Below, in pieces: positions 1-5,627 of a stretch of DNA of 8,328 bases. The stretch covers positions 1-8,328 of the forward strand of contig JAEWFE010000238.1 of NCBI GenBank assembly GCA_023389005.1, read 5' to 3'. Both the position numbers and the translations under genes were made by a program. The notes under the pieces are model-generated. The model saw only the letters and a list, made by a program, of their open reading frames with translations. It had not been told where the DNA came from and did no database searches. Source of the DNA: Bacillota bacterium (GTDB lineage: Bacteria; Bacillota; Bacilli; Lactobacillales; Enterococcaceae). Numbering within the stretch: the first letter of the stretch is position 1; each line of letters starts with the position of its first letter.

Positions 1-20
1 ACAAACTTAAAAAAGATTTC

Positions 21-49
21 TAGCCATTCACGCAAATTATTGCTATAAT
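21..49 (+). promoter_or_regulatory. Promoter of the DUF402 gene
   Basis: A perfect -10 box TATAAT lies at 44-49, preceded by the extended -10 dinucleotide TG at 41-42. A 17-bp spacer leads back to TAGCCA at 21-26, which matches 4 of 6 positions of TTGACA. Transcription should start near 56, giving a leader of roughly 58 nt before the ATG at 114. Confidence 0.7.
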
Positions 50-113
50 GATTTTGACGTAGGTGGATAACACCCGAACAAATGCACAAAAAGCTGCTGA
101 GGGAAGGGTTAAG

Positions 114-647
114 ATGCGAATACCAAAAGAAGGTGAGTTTGTCAGCATTCAAAGCTACAAACATGACGGCAAATTGCATCGAACGTGGCGTGATACAATG
201 GTATTGAAGACTAGTGAGCATTCAATTATCGGCGTAAATGACCATACCCTTGTGACTGAATCAGATGGCCGGCGTTGGGTAACCAGAGAGCCAGCCATTG
301 TGTATTTTCACAAGAAGTATTGGTTCAATATAATAGCAATGATTAGAGAAAAGGGAGTGTCATATTATTGCAATTTGGCTTCACCTTTCCTTTTAGATGA
401 GGAAGCGTTGAAGTATATTGATTATGATTTGGATATTAAAGTTTTTCCTGATGGAGAGAAGCGTTTGTTAGATGTGGATGAATATGAATTACATAGCAAG
501 ATTATGCATTATCCACAAGACATTGATTATATCTTAAAGGAAAATGTCAAAATCTTAGTTGATTGGATTAATAATGGTAAAGGTCCCTTCTCAGATAGCT
601 ACGTCGATATTTGGTATAACCGCTACAAGCAATTGTCGCAAAAATGA
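114..647 (+). CDS. DUF402/UPF0374 nucleoside tri-/diphosphatase
   Basis: Small cytosolic metal-dependent phosphatase of the DUF402 (UPF0374, YgaC-like) family. Characterised members from Staphylococcus and Streptomyces hydrolyse nucleoside tri- and diphosphates. With the start at 114 the protein has 177 residues, the usual family length, and begins [10 protein letters not shown], matching the family N-terminus. That ATG has a purine-rich GGGAAGGG site at 101-108. A GTG at 63 in the same frame would add 17 residues unlike the family, and was rejected. Family active-site positions are all visible: R23 (in HRTWR), N87, D103, D105 and D107 (the DYDLD run), D120 and E123, which fit the proposed catalytic arginine and the Mg2+ ligands. 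The [13 protein letters not shown] block (48-61) and the C-terminal WYNRY are also typical. The gene is monocistronic, with its own promoter and terminator. Enzyme class is confident; the physiological substrate is unknown. Confidence 0.9.
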   Translation: MRIPKEGEFVSIQSYKHDGKLHRTWRDTMVLKTSEHSIIGVNDHTLVTESDGRRWVTREPAIVYFHKKYWFNIIAMIREKGVSYYCNLASPFLLDEEALKYIDYDLDIKVFPDGEKRLLDVDEYELHSKIMHYPQDIDYILKENVKILVDWINNGKGPFSDSYVDIWYNRYKQLSQK

Positions 648-649
648 TT

Positions 650-686
650 AAAAAAGATGGGTAATTATTTTACTCATCTTTTTTTT
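650..686 (+). terminator. Intrinsic terminator after the DUF402 gene
   Basis: An 11-bp stem pairs AAGATGGGTAA (654-664) with TTACTCATCTT (670-680), with one G-T wobble and a 5-nt loop. It is flanked by A residues upstream and continues into an eight-T run (679-686). It starts 2 nt after the stop codon. Confidence 0.88.
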
Positions 687-701
687 GCCGCCAAAATCAG
701 T

Positions 702-707
702 TATAAT
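702..707 (+). promoter_or_regulatory. -10 box for the AI-2E family gene
   Basis: A perfect TATAAT lies at 702-707. At 16-18 bp upstream the only available -35 sequence is the T-run of the preceding terminator (about 679-685), a poor match. Transcription would start near 714, leaving a leader of about 17 nt that contains the strong GGGAGGT ribosome binding site at 719-725. Confidence 0.55.
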
Positions 708-730
708 ATTGAAAAAAAGGGAGGTAAACC

Positions 731-1810
731 ATGTTTGAAAAATTAAGGCAATCCAAGCTGTTTTTTTGGTCCGTCGAATTATTAGTGCTAGCTACACTTG
801 TTTTTGTATTGACCAAAGTTGATTTTCTATTAAAACCATTAGGCGTATTTTTTTCAACGTTATTTGCGCCAATCTTAATTTCGGGATTTCTGTATTATAT
901 GCTCAATCCACTAGTCGAATTTTTAACTGAAAAATTAAAAATAAAACGGATTTTCGCGATTATTTTTGTTTTCTTATTGCTGATTGGTGTGCTTGCTTTG
1001 GTCGTGATGGCTGTCATTCCAAACTTAATTAAACAATTAACGCAATTAGCCGCAAATATTCCGGATCTGATTCAGCAAATCGAGTTGGCAATTAAAGGCC
1101 TAGCTAAAAATGAAACTTTAAAACATTTAGATATCAATCAAGAGCTTGCAAAACTCAACTTATCCTATGGCACAATTATTCAGAAGTTTATGAGTGGGGT
1201 GGCCATTAGTCTAGGTTCTGTCTTTTCGACGATTGCTTCTGCGGCCATGTTGATTATTACCGTTCCATTTATTTTGTTTTATATGCTTAAAGATGGTCAT
1301 CGTGCGGTGCCTAATATTTTGCGCTTTGTGTCAGAAAAACGTAAAGAATCAGTGGCAAATCTGTTAAAAGAAATGAATCAGACCTTAGCCAATTATATTA
1401 GCGGACAGATGATAGAGTGTCTTTTTGTCGGAACTTTTACTTTTTTAGGTTATATGATTTTTGGTATTAAATATGCATTCTTATTAGGCGTGATTGCTGG
1501 TATTACAAATTTAGTGCCTTACTTGGGTCCTTATCTAGGCTTATTACCGGCTATAGTGGTCACTATTTTTAATAATCCACTTCAAGCCATTATTTGTTGT
1601 GGTGTCGTATTAGTTGTCCAACAAATTGATTCTAACGTCATTTATCCAAACGTTATCGGAAAATCTTTATCTATCCATCCATTAACGATTATTATCATTT
1701 TATTAGTCGCAGGCAATCTAGCTGGTTTATTAGGTATCTTTTTAGGCGTGCCTTTATATGCGATTGGGCGTACAGTTTTAGCTTTTGGATATCGTATGCT
1801 GAAAGAGTAA
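731..1810 (+). CDS. AI-2E/PerM-type membrane transporter
   Basis: Integral membrane protein of 359 residues, the usual length for the AI-2E_transport (PF01594; PerM, TqsA, YdbI, YueF) family. Hydrophobic segments lie near 11-28, 36-60, 73-97, 155-187, 228-247, 248-282, 285-300 and 316-352, about eight helices, with a polar, partly amphipathic region at 98-150 typical of the family. Diagnostic stretches are TNLVPYLGPYLG (259-270), the NVIYPNVIGKSLSIHP region (302-317) and AGNLAGLLGIFLGVPLYA (327-344). The start is fixed by GGGAGGT at 719-725, six bases before the ATG. Some family members were linked to autoinducer-2 export and others to Na+/H+ antiport; nothing here indicates the substrate, and no luxS-like or other signalling gene is adjacent. 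The gene is flanked by terminators, so it is probably transcribed alone. Family is confident, function open. Confidence 0.9.
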   Translation: MFEKLRQSKLFFWSVELLVLATLVFVLTKVDFLLKPLGVFFSTLFAPILISGFLYYMLNPLVEFLTEKLKIKRIFAIIFVFLLLIGVLALVVMAVIPNLIKQLTQLAANIPDLIQQIELAIKGLAKNETLKHLDINQELAKLNLSYGTIIQKFMSGVAISLGSVFSTIASAAMLIITVPFILFYMLKDGHRAVPNILRFVSEKRKESVANLLKEMNQTLANYISGQMIECLFVGTFTFLGYMIFGIKYAFLLGVIAGITNLVPYLGPYLGLLPAIVVTIFNNPLQAIICCGVVLVVQQIDSNVIYPNVIGKSLSIHPLTIIIILLVAGNLAGLLGIFLGVPLYAIGRTVLAFGYRMLKE

Positions 1811-1864
1811 GGTTGCATTAAAAGGAATGTTTAAAGTTTACTGAATGAAAATAATGCCACGAAT

Positions 1865-1912
1865 CTTGCAATTTGTATAAATTTTGTTTTTCTAGATTGC
1901 AAATTGAGCAAG
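1865..1912 (+). other. Long imperfect hairpin in the 3' spacer of the AI-2E gene
   Basis: CTTGCAATTTG (1865-1875) can pair with CAAATT-GA-GCAAG (1900-1912), giving 11 base pairs with a 2-nt bulge and a 24-nt AT-rich loop. It lies 54 nt after the stop codon and ahead of the terminator at 1929. It would be part of the 3' untranslated region of the AI-2E mRNA. A competing pairing, TTGCAAT (1867-1873) with ATTGCAA (1896-1902), is also possible. Function unknown. Confidence 0.45.
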
Positions 1913-1925
1913 TTTATGGTACGAT
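1897..1925 (+). promoter_or_regulatory. Candidate promoter of the CNNM gene
   Basis: TTGCAA (1897-1902, 4 of 6 against TTGACA), a 17-bp spacer and TACGAT (1920-1925, 4 of 6) preceded by the extended -10 TG at 1917-1918. Transcription would begin near 1932, inside the upstream gene's terminator stem, leaving about 58 nt of leader. An alternative is one of the TATATT sequences at 1956-1966, which lack a convincing -35. Confidence 0.45.
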
Positions 1926-1928
1926 TTT

Positions 1929-1954
1929 AGCGTGGTTTATTCCACGCTTTTTTT
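1929..1954 (+). terminator. Intrinsic terminator after the AI-2E family gene
   Basis: A perfect 7-bp stem pairs AGCGTGG (1929-1935) with CCACGCT (1942-1948) around the loop TTTATT, followed by a T-rich tail to 1954. It lies about 118 nt after the stop codon at 1810. Confidence 0.85.
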
Positions 1955-1990
1955 CTATATTATATTATTTTTAAGGAGAGCGATAATACT

Positions 1991-3361
1991 ATGAATGCTG
2001 ACCCCGAGAGTCAGTCGCTTTTAGCGCAAATTTTACTATTAGTTGTTTTAACATTAATTAATGCCTTTTTGGCAGCTTCAGAGATTGCTGTTGTTTCAGT
2101 TAACCGTAATCGTCTCGAGCAAAAAGCTGATGAAGGTGATGTCAAAGCAAAAAAATTATTAAAAATTATTGCTGAACCTACGAATTTTCTATCAACGATT
2201 CAAGTAGGTATCACTTTGGTTAACATCTTGTCAGGGGCTTCTTTGGCAGATAATTTAGCCAATCGTTTAGCACCTTTATTAGGTGGTGGTGCAGCAGCTA
2301 AAAATATTGCTAGTGTGATTGTTTTAGCGATATTAACTTTTGTCTCTATCGTTTTTGGTGAGTTATATCCAAAACGAATTGCGATGAATAAGTCAGAAGA
2401 GGTGGCCAACTTAACTTCTGGTACAATCCGTTTGCTAGGAATTGTAGCTAAACCTTTTGTGTGGTTGCTTTCTGCTTCAACTTCACTTTTAGCTAAACTG
2501 ACACCTATGGAATTTGATGATGAAGATTCTAAGATGACGCGTGATGAAATGCGTTATATGTTAGAAAATGAAGGTGTCTTAGAAGATGACGAGCTCGAAA
2601 TGGTACAAGGGGTATTCTCGCTTGATACAAAAGTGGCTCGTGAAGTCATGGTTCCACGGACCGATGCCTTTATGGTGGATATTAACCGTCCAATCGATGA
2701 AATTGTAAGTGAAATATTATCTGAAAACTTTTCTAGAATTCCGGTTTATGATGATGATAAAGATAAAATTATCGGAATCTTACATACAAAAAACCTATTA
2801 AAAGGTGCCTTTAAGTCTGGATTTGAAAATTTAAATCTTAAAAAGCTATTGCAGGAGCCTTTATTTGTACCGGAAACCATTTTCATTGATGACTTGCTTT
2901 ATGAATTGAAGAAGACCCAAAATCAAATGTCTATTTTACTTGATGAATATGGTGGTGTGGTTGGTATTGTCACATTAGAAGATTTATTAGAGGAAATCGT
3001 TGGTGAAATCGATGATGAATCGGATGAAGTCGAAACCCTATATGAAAAAGTAAATGATAATGAATATATTATCCAAGGACGTATGCTTATTGAAGAGTTT
3101 AATGAACTTTTTGAAACAGATTTGCATATGTCAGATGTGGATACGATGGCGGGCTATTTGATTACGGCTTTAGGAACGATTCCTGATCAAGGGGAACAAT
3201 TATCCTTTGATGTTGATAATGTAACCTTGGTAGCTGAAGAGATGGAAGGTACACGTTTACTAAAATTACGGGCCATCTTCCATGAAGAAAAATCAGTCGA
3301 GCCAGAAGAAGAACGTCGCGTATTCCGCAAAGAATTTGAAGAAGATGAACCAAGACGTTAA
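1991..3361 (+). CDS. CNNM/CorC-type DUF21-CBS membrane protein, probable Mg2+ exporter
   Basis: Membrane protein of 456 residues with the full CNNM layout. The DUF21 domain (about 1-195) has hydrophobic segments near 12-36, 67-96, 106-126 and 144-166, with conserved NAFLAASEIA (24-33), GITLVNILSGA (73-83) and GELYPKRIA (123-131). A tandem CBS pair follows (about 215-340), with VMVPRTD (219-225) at its start and DEYGGVVGIVTLEDLLEEIVGEI (318-340) at its end. A CorC/HlyC transporter-associated domain spans about 350-430, then a highly charged tail (431-456). Bacterial relatives such as MpfA are tied to Mg2+ efflux, and CBS pairs in this family bind ATP-Mg. Older annotations as haemolysin are misleading. 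AAGGAGAG at 1973-1980 supports the start. The gene has its own terminator, so it is probably monocistronic. Family is very confident; Mg2+ export is inferred from homology. Confidence 0.92.
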   Translation: MNADPESQSLLAQILLLVVLTLINAFLAASEIAVVSVNRNRLEQKADEGDVKAKKLLKIIAEPTNFLSTIQVGITLVNILSGASLADNLANRLAPLLGGGAAAKNIASVIVLAILTFVSIVFGELYPKRIAMNKSEEVANLTSGTIRLLGIVAKPFVWLLSASTSLLAKLTPMEFDDEDSKMTRDEMRYMLENEGVLEDDELEMVQGVFSLDTKVAREVMVPRTDAFMVDINRPIDEIVSEILSENFSRIPVYDDDKDKIIGILHTKNLLKGAFKSGFENLNLKKLLQEPLFVPETIFIDDLLYELKKTQNQMSILLDEYGGVVGIVTLEDLLEEIVGEIDDESDEVETLYEKVNDNEYIIQGRMLIEEFNELFETDLHMSDVDTMAGYLITALGTIPDQGEQLSFDVDNVTLVAEEMEGTRLLKLRAIFHEEKSVEPEEERRVFRKEFEEDEPRR

Positions 3362-3368
3362 TCATTTT

Positions 3369-3403
3369 GAGAAATCATGCAATTTTGTGTGGTTTCTCTT
3401 TTT
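3369..3403 (+). terminator. Intrinsic terminator after the CNNM gene
   Basis: GAGAAATCA (3369-3377) pairs with TGGTTTCTC (3390-3398), with one T-G wobble. The stem can be extended inward by TGC/GTG pairs around an AATTTT loop. Five T residues follow (3399-3403), then further T-rich sequence. It starts 7 nt after the stop codon. Confidence 0.82.
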
Positions 3404-3418
3404 GTTTGTTGCAAGCTA

Positions 3419-3427
3419 TGCTAAAAT
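3419..3427 (+). promoter_or_regulatory. Extended -10 promoter of prfC
   Basis: TAAAAT at 3422-3427 (5 of 6 against TATAAT) is preceded by the extended -10 TG at 3419-3420. A 17-bp spacing points to TTTTTG at 3399-3404, a weak -35 formed by the previous terminator's T-run. Transcription should start near 3434, about 35 nt before the chosen ATG. Confidence 0.6.
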
Positions 3428-3468
3428 AGCAAGGTATGTATATTTATTTGAAAGGAACGAAGACAAAG

Positions 3469-5049
3469 ATGCATAATCCAAAACAAAAGGAACAAATGAA
3501 CAGCCGTCGTACTTTTGCGATTATTTCTCACCCGGATGCTGGTAAAACAACCATCACCGAGCAGCTTTTACTTTTTGGTGGCGCAATTCGTCAAGCAGGT
3601 ACGGTTAAAGGGAAAAAGACTGGGAACTTTGCGAAATCTGACTGGATGGAAATTGAAAAACAACGTGGGATTTCAGTAACGAGTTCAGTTATGCAGTTTG
3701 ATTATAATGGCAAACGTGTCAATATTTTGGATACACCAGGGCACGAAGATTTCTCTGAAGATACTTATCGAACATTAATGGCTGTGGATAGTGCAGTCAT
3801 GGTTATTGATAGTGCGAAGGGGATTGAAGCACAAACCAAAAAATTATTCCAAGTTGTAAAAAAACGTGGGATTCCAATTTTTACTTTTATTAATAAATTA
3901 GACCGTGATGGCCGCGAACCATTAGATTTACTAGAAGAACTTGAAGAATTACTAAATATCGAATCATATCCAATGAACTGGCCAATTGGGATGGGAAAAG
4001 GTTTGGAAGGTTTGTACGACCGTTTCAACCATCGTATTGAATTGTATCGTCCAGAAAGCTATGATAATGAACGTTTTATCCCGCTTGATGAAAATGGTGA
4101 AATCAACGCCAATCATCCATTAACGCAAAATAGCATTTACCAACAAGTGCTAGAAGAGGTTGAGTTGCTAAAAGAAGCCGGAGATGCCTTTGATGAGGAA
4201 AAAATTGCACGAGGAGATCAGACACCAGTATTCTTCGGCTCTGCTTTAACAAACTTTGGTGTACAAACCTTTTTAGAAACTTTCCTACAGTTTGCGCCAG
4301 CGCCTCATGCACATAAGACAGTGGATGGTGAGTTATTGGATCCTATGACGGAAGAATTTTCGGGCTTTGTCTTTAAGATTCAAGCTAATATGAATCCAGC
4401 CCATCGCGACCGAATTGCTTTTGTGCGAATTTGTTCTGGTACTTTTGAACGTGGAATGGATGTCACTTTACAACGTACAGGTAAAAAGATGAAACTAAGT
4501 AATGTCACCCAATTTATGGCTGATACGCGCGAAAATATTGAAGAAGCGGTGGCCGGTGATATTATTGGGGTATATGATACTGGAAACTACCAAATTGGCG
4601 ATACACTCACAGAAGGAAAGTTAAAAGTACAGTTTGAAGAGCTACCATCCTTTACGCCAGAAATCTTTATGCGTGTCACGGCTAAAAATGTCATGAAGCA
4701 AAAATCTTTCCATAAAGGGATTTATCAGTTAGTACAAGAAGGGGCCATCCAATTATACAAAACGTATTTGACTGATGAATACATTATCGGGGCGGTTGGT
4801 CAACTGCAATTTGAAGTCTTCCAATATCGGATGAAAAATGAGTACAATGCTGAAGTGGTTATGACACCAATGGGCAATAAAATCGCACGTTGGATTAAGC
4901 CAGAAGATTTAGATGAAAAGATGAGTTCTAGTCGGAATATCTTGGCTAAAGACCGTTTTGATCAACCGTTATTCTTGTTTGAAAATGAGTTTGCGATGCG
5001 TTGGTTTGCGGATAAATATCCAAATGTTGAGTTAAAAAGTCTATTATAA
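3469..5049 (+). CDS. prfC: Peptide chain release factor 3 (RF3)
   Basis: Translational GTPase that removes RF1/RF2 from the ribosome after peptide release. With the start at 3469 it has 526 residues, the family length. G motifs are intact: P-loop HPDAGKTT (21-28), switch I RGISVTSS (66-73), DTPGHED (88-94), NKLD (142-145) and GSAL (257-260). The RF3-specific stretches [17 protein letters not shown] (44-60) and PMNWPIGMG (168-176) separate it from EF-G. The OB-fold domain II covers about 285-385 and domain III about 395-526, with [11 protein letters not shown] at 441-451. An in-frame ATG at 3436 would sit at the transcript's 5' end without a ribosome binding site; the ATG at 3469 follows AAAGGA (3451-3456) and gives the KQ-x-E N-terminus seen in relatives. 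A third ATG at 3496, with AAGGA at 3487-3491, is a possible alternative. prfC ends against the convergent DUF1827 gene. Confidence 0.96.
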   Translation: MHNPKQKEQMNSRRTFAIISHPDAGKTTITEQLLLFGGAIRQAGTVKGKKTGNFAKSDWMEIEKQRGISVTSSVMQFDYNGKRVNILDTPGHEDFSEDTYRTLMAVDSAVMVIDSAKGIEAQTKKLFQVVKKRGIPIFTFINKLDRDGREPLDLLEELEELLNIESYPMNWPIGMGKGLEGLYDRFNHRIELYRPESYDNERFIPLDENGEINANHPLTQNSIYQQVLEEVELLKEAGDAFDEEKIARGDQTPVFFGSALTNFGVQTFLETFLQFAPAPHAHKTVDGELLDPMTEEFSGFVFKIQANMNPAHRDRIAFVRICSGTFERGMDVTLQRTGKKMKLSNVTQFMADTRENIEEAVAGDIIGVYDTGNYQIGDTLTEGKLKVQFEELPSFTPEIFMRVTAKNVMKQKSFHKGIYQLVQEGAIQLYKTYLTDEYIIGAVGQLQFEVFQYRMKNEYNAEVVMTPMGNKIARWIKPEDLDEKMSSSRNILAKDRFDQPLFLFENEFAMRWFADKYPNVELKSLL

Positions 5050-5052
5050 AAT

Positions 5053-5088
5053 AAAAAAGAGTCGCCCGGGATTTAGGCGGCTCTTTTT
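5053..5088. terminator. Bidirectional terminator between prfC and the DUF1827 gene
   Basis: AAAAAGAGTCGCC (5054-5066) pairs with GGCGGCTCTTTTT (5076-5088) in a 13-bp stem with one T-G wobble and a 9-nt loop. Read rightward it ends in five T residues and serves prfC. Read leftward it ends in six T residues (complement of A 5053-5058) and serves the convergent DUF1827 gene, whose stop codon is 16 nt away. Confidence 0.9.
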
Positions 5089-5104
5089 GGTAAATGAGTC
5101 TAAA

Positions 5105-5407
5105 TTAAGATGCTTTTTTAGGAATAGAAATTTCAATTAATCCTTCTGAATCCAAAACTTTGATTTCATTTTCGTTAAAACTATTTGCGGGTAATTTTTG
5201 GATAAAATAATTGCGGATTTGTTCAATTTCGCTGTGTCGGATTTTACGTTTATTGTTATAAAGTAAAATTTCAACGTGGCTTGGAGCAAGCGTGTAAATC
5301 ACTAGAGTATCACCGGCTGTGTAAACTTTTACTAGCTCAGCATCAGTACTTTCTAATTGACTCATTACCAACCTTGAATGACTGTTTGTGACATTGATAA
5401 GTTTCAT
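5105..5407 (-). CDS. DUF1827 family protein of unknown function
   Basis: A 100-residue soluble protein that I recognise as DUF1827, a family known mainly from lactic acid bacteria and without an established role. It begins MKLINVTNSHSRLVMSQLESTDAELV; the block around YTAGDTLVIYTLAPSHVEILLYN (29-51) looks like beta strands, and 57-71 (IRHSEIEQIRNYFIQ) like a helix. There is no signal peptide, membrane segment or cysteine. The ATG at 5407 is chosen because AGAGGTGAG (5420-5412, minus strand) lies 4 nt before it and it gives the family N-terminus. An in-frame ATG at 5443 would add 12 atypical residues and overlaps the -10 box. The gene has its own promoter and lies downstream of clpE in the same direction, but clpE's terminator separates the two. 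Family moderately confident, function unknown. Confidence 0.82.
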   Translation of the reverse strand: MKLINVTNSHSRLVMSQLESTDAELVKVYTAGDTLVIYTLAPSHVEILLYNNKRKIRHSEIEQIRNYFIQKLPANSFNENEIKVLDSEGLIEISIPKKAS

Positions 5408-5441
5408 GGTACTCACCTCTGATCTGCTTTTCCCTACGTTC

Positions 5442-5470
5442 ATTATATATGAATTTTGTGTAAAATTAAA
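5442..5470 (-). promoter_or_regulatory. Promoter of the DUF1827 gene
   Basis: On the minus strand a perfect TATAAT lies at 5447-5442. A 17-bp spacer leads to TTTAAT at 5470-5465, a weak -35 (3 of 6). TTTACA at 5464-5459 is a better -35 match but sits only 11 bp from the -10. Transcription would start near 5435, about 28 nt before the ATG. Confidence 0.6.
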
Positions 5471-5504
5471 CTAGTAAAAAGATAAATTCAAAAATATTTT
5501 ACAC
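5458..5504. repeat. 9-bp inverted repeat upstream of the DUF1827 promoter
   Basis: GTGTAAAAT (5458-5466) and its exact reverse complement ATTTTACAC (5496-5504) are separated by 29 bp. The proximal arm overlaps the -35 region of the DUF1827 promoter. Arm centres are 38 bp apart. It could be a pair of operator half sites; the bound protein, if any, is unknown. Confidence 0.4.
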
Positions 5505-5550
5505 CTATGAAAATACTATGAAATCATTCATGAAATATTTATACTTTTTG

Positions 5551-5570
5551 TTTATAACAATTGTTTTAAA
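5551..5570. repeat. 20-bp near-perfect palindrome
   Basis: TTTATAACAATTGTTTTAAA is symmetric about 5560/5561, with a single T/T mismatch (5555/5566). The inner ten bases AACAATTGTT are a perfect palindrome. It lies just past the clpE terminator and about 116 bp upstream of the predicted DUF1827 transcription start. It matches no operator consensus I know. Confidence 0.4.
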
Positions 5571-5579
5571 TAAAAAATA

Positions 5580-5622
5580 CAAAAAAAGCAGCTATCGAAT
5601 AGAATAACTTTCGATAGCTGCT
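5580..5622 (-). terminator. Strong intrinsic terminator of clpE
   Basis: A perfect 13-bp stem pairs positions 5622-5610 with 5599-5587 (minus-strand arms AGCAGCTATCGAA and TTCGATAGCTGCT) around a 10-nt loop. On the minus strand it is followed by a T-run from the A residues at 5587-5581. It begins 5 nt after the clpE stop codon. Confidence 0.93.
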
Positions 5623-5627
5623 AATGA

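Noticed and set aside
63..113. GTG start adding 17 residues to the DUF402 protein
   Set aside because: The extra residues do not resemble the family N-terminus. The ATG at 114 has a purine-rich binding site and gives the usual 177-residue length and active-site numbering.
82..207. Out-of-frame 42-codon reading frame starting at ATG 82
   Set aside because: It overlaps the DUF402 gene in another frame, has no properly spaced ribosome binding site, and its product looks like random sequence.
731..1810. Quorum-sensing (AI-2) exporter as a stated function
   Set aside because: The family name comes from one member, others act on ions or unknown substrates, and no quorum-sensing gene is nearby.
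1811..1990. Metal riboswitch (yybP-ykoY or M-box) ahead of the CNNM gene
   Set aside because: None of the conserved loop sequences of these classes is present and the spacer is too short and AT-rich for an M-box. Only an ordinary terminator and an uncharacterised hairpin are supported.
1991..3361. Haemolysin annotation for the CNNM protein
   Set aside because: The HlyC/TlyC label is historical. The DUF21-CBS-CorC architecture indicates a membrane ion transporter, with no toxin feature.
3436..3468. Upstream ATG of prfC adding 11 residues
   Set aside because: It would lie within a few bases of the predicted transcription start and has no ribosome binding site; the added residues are not family-like.
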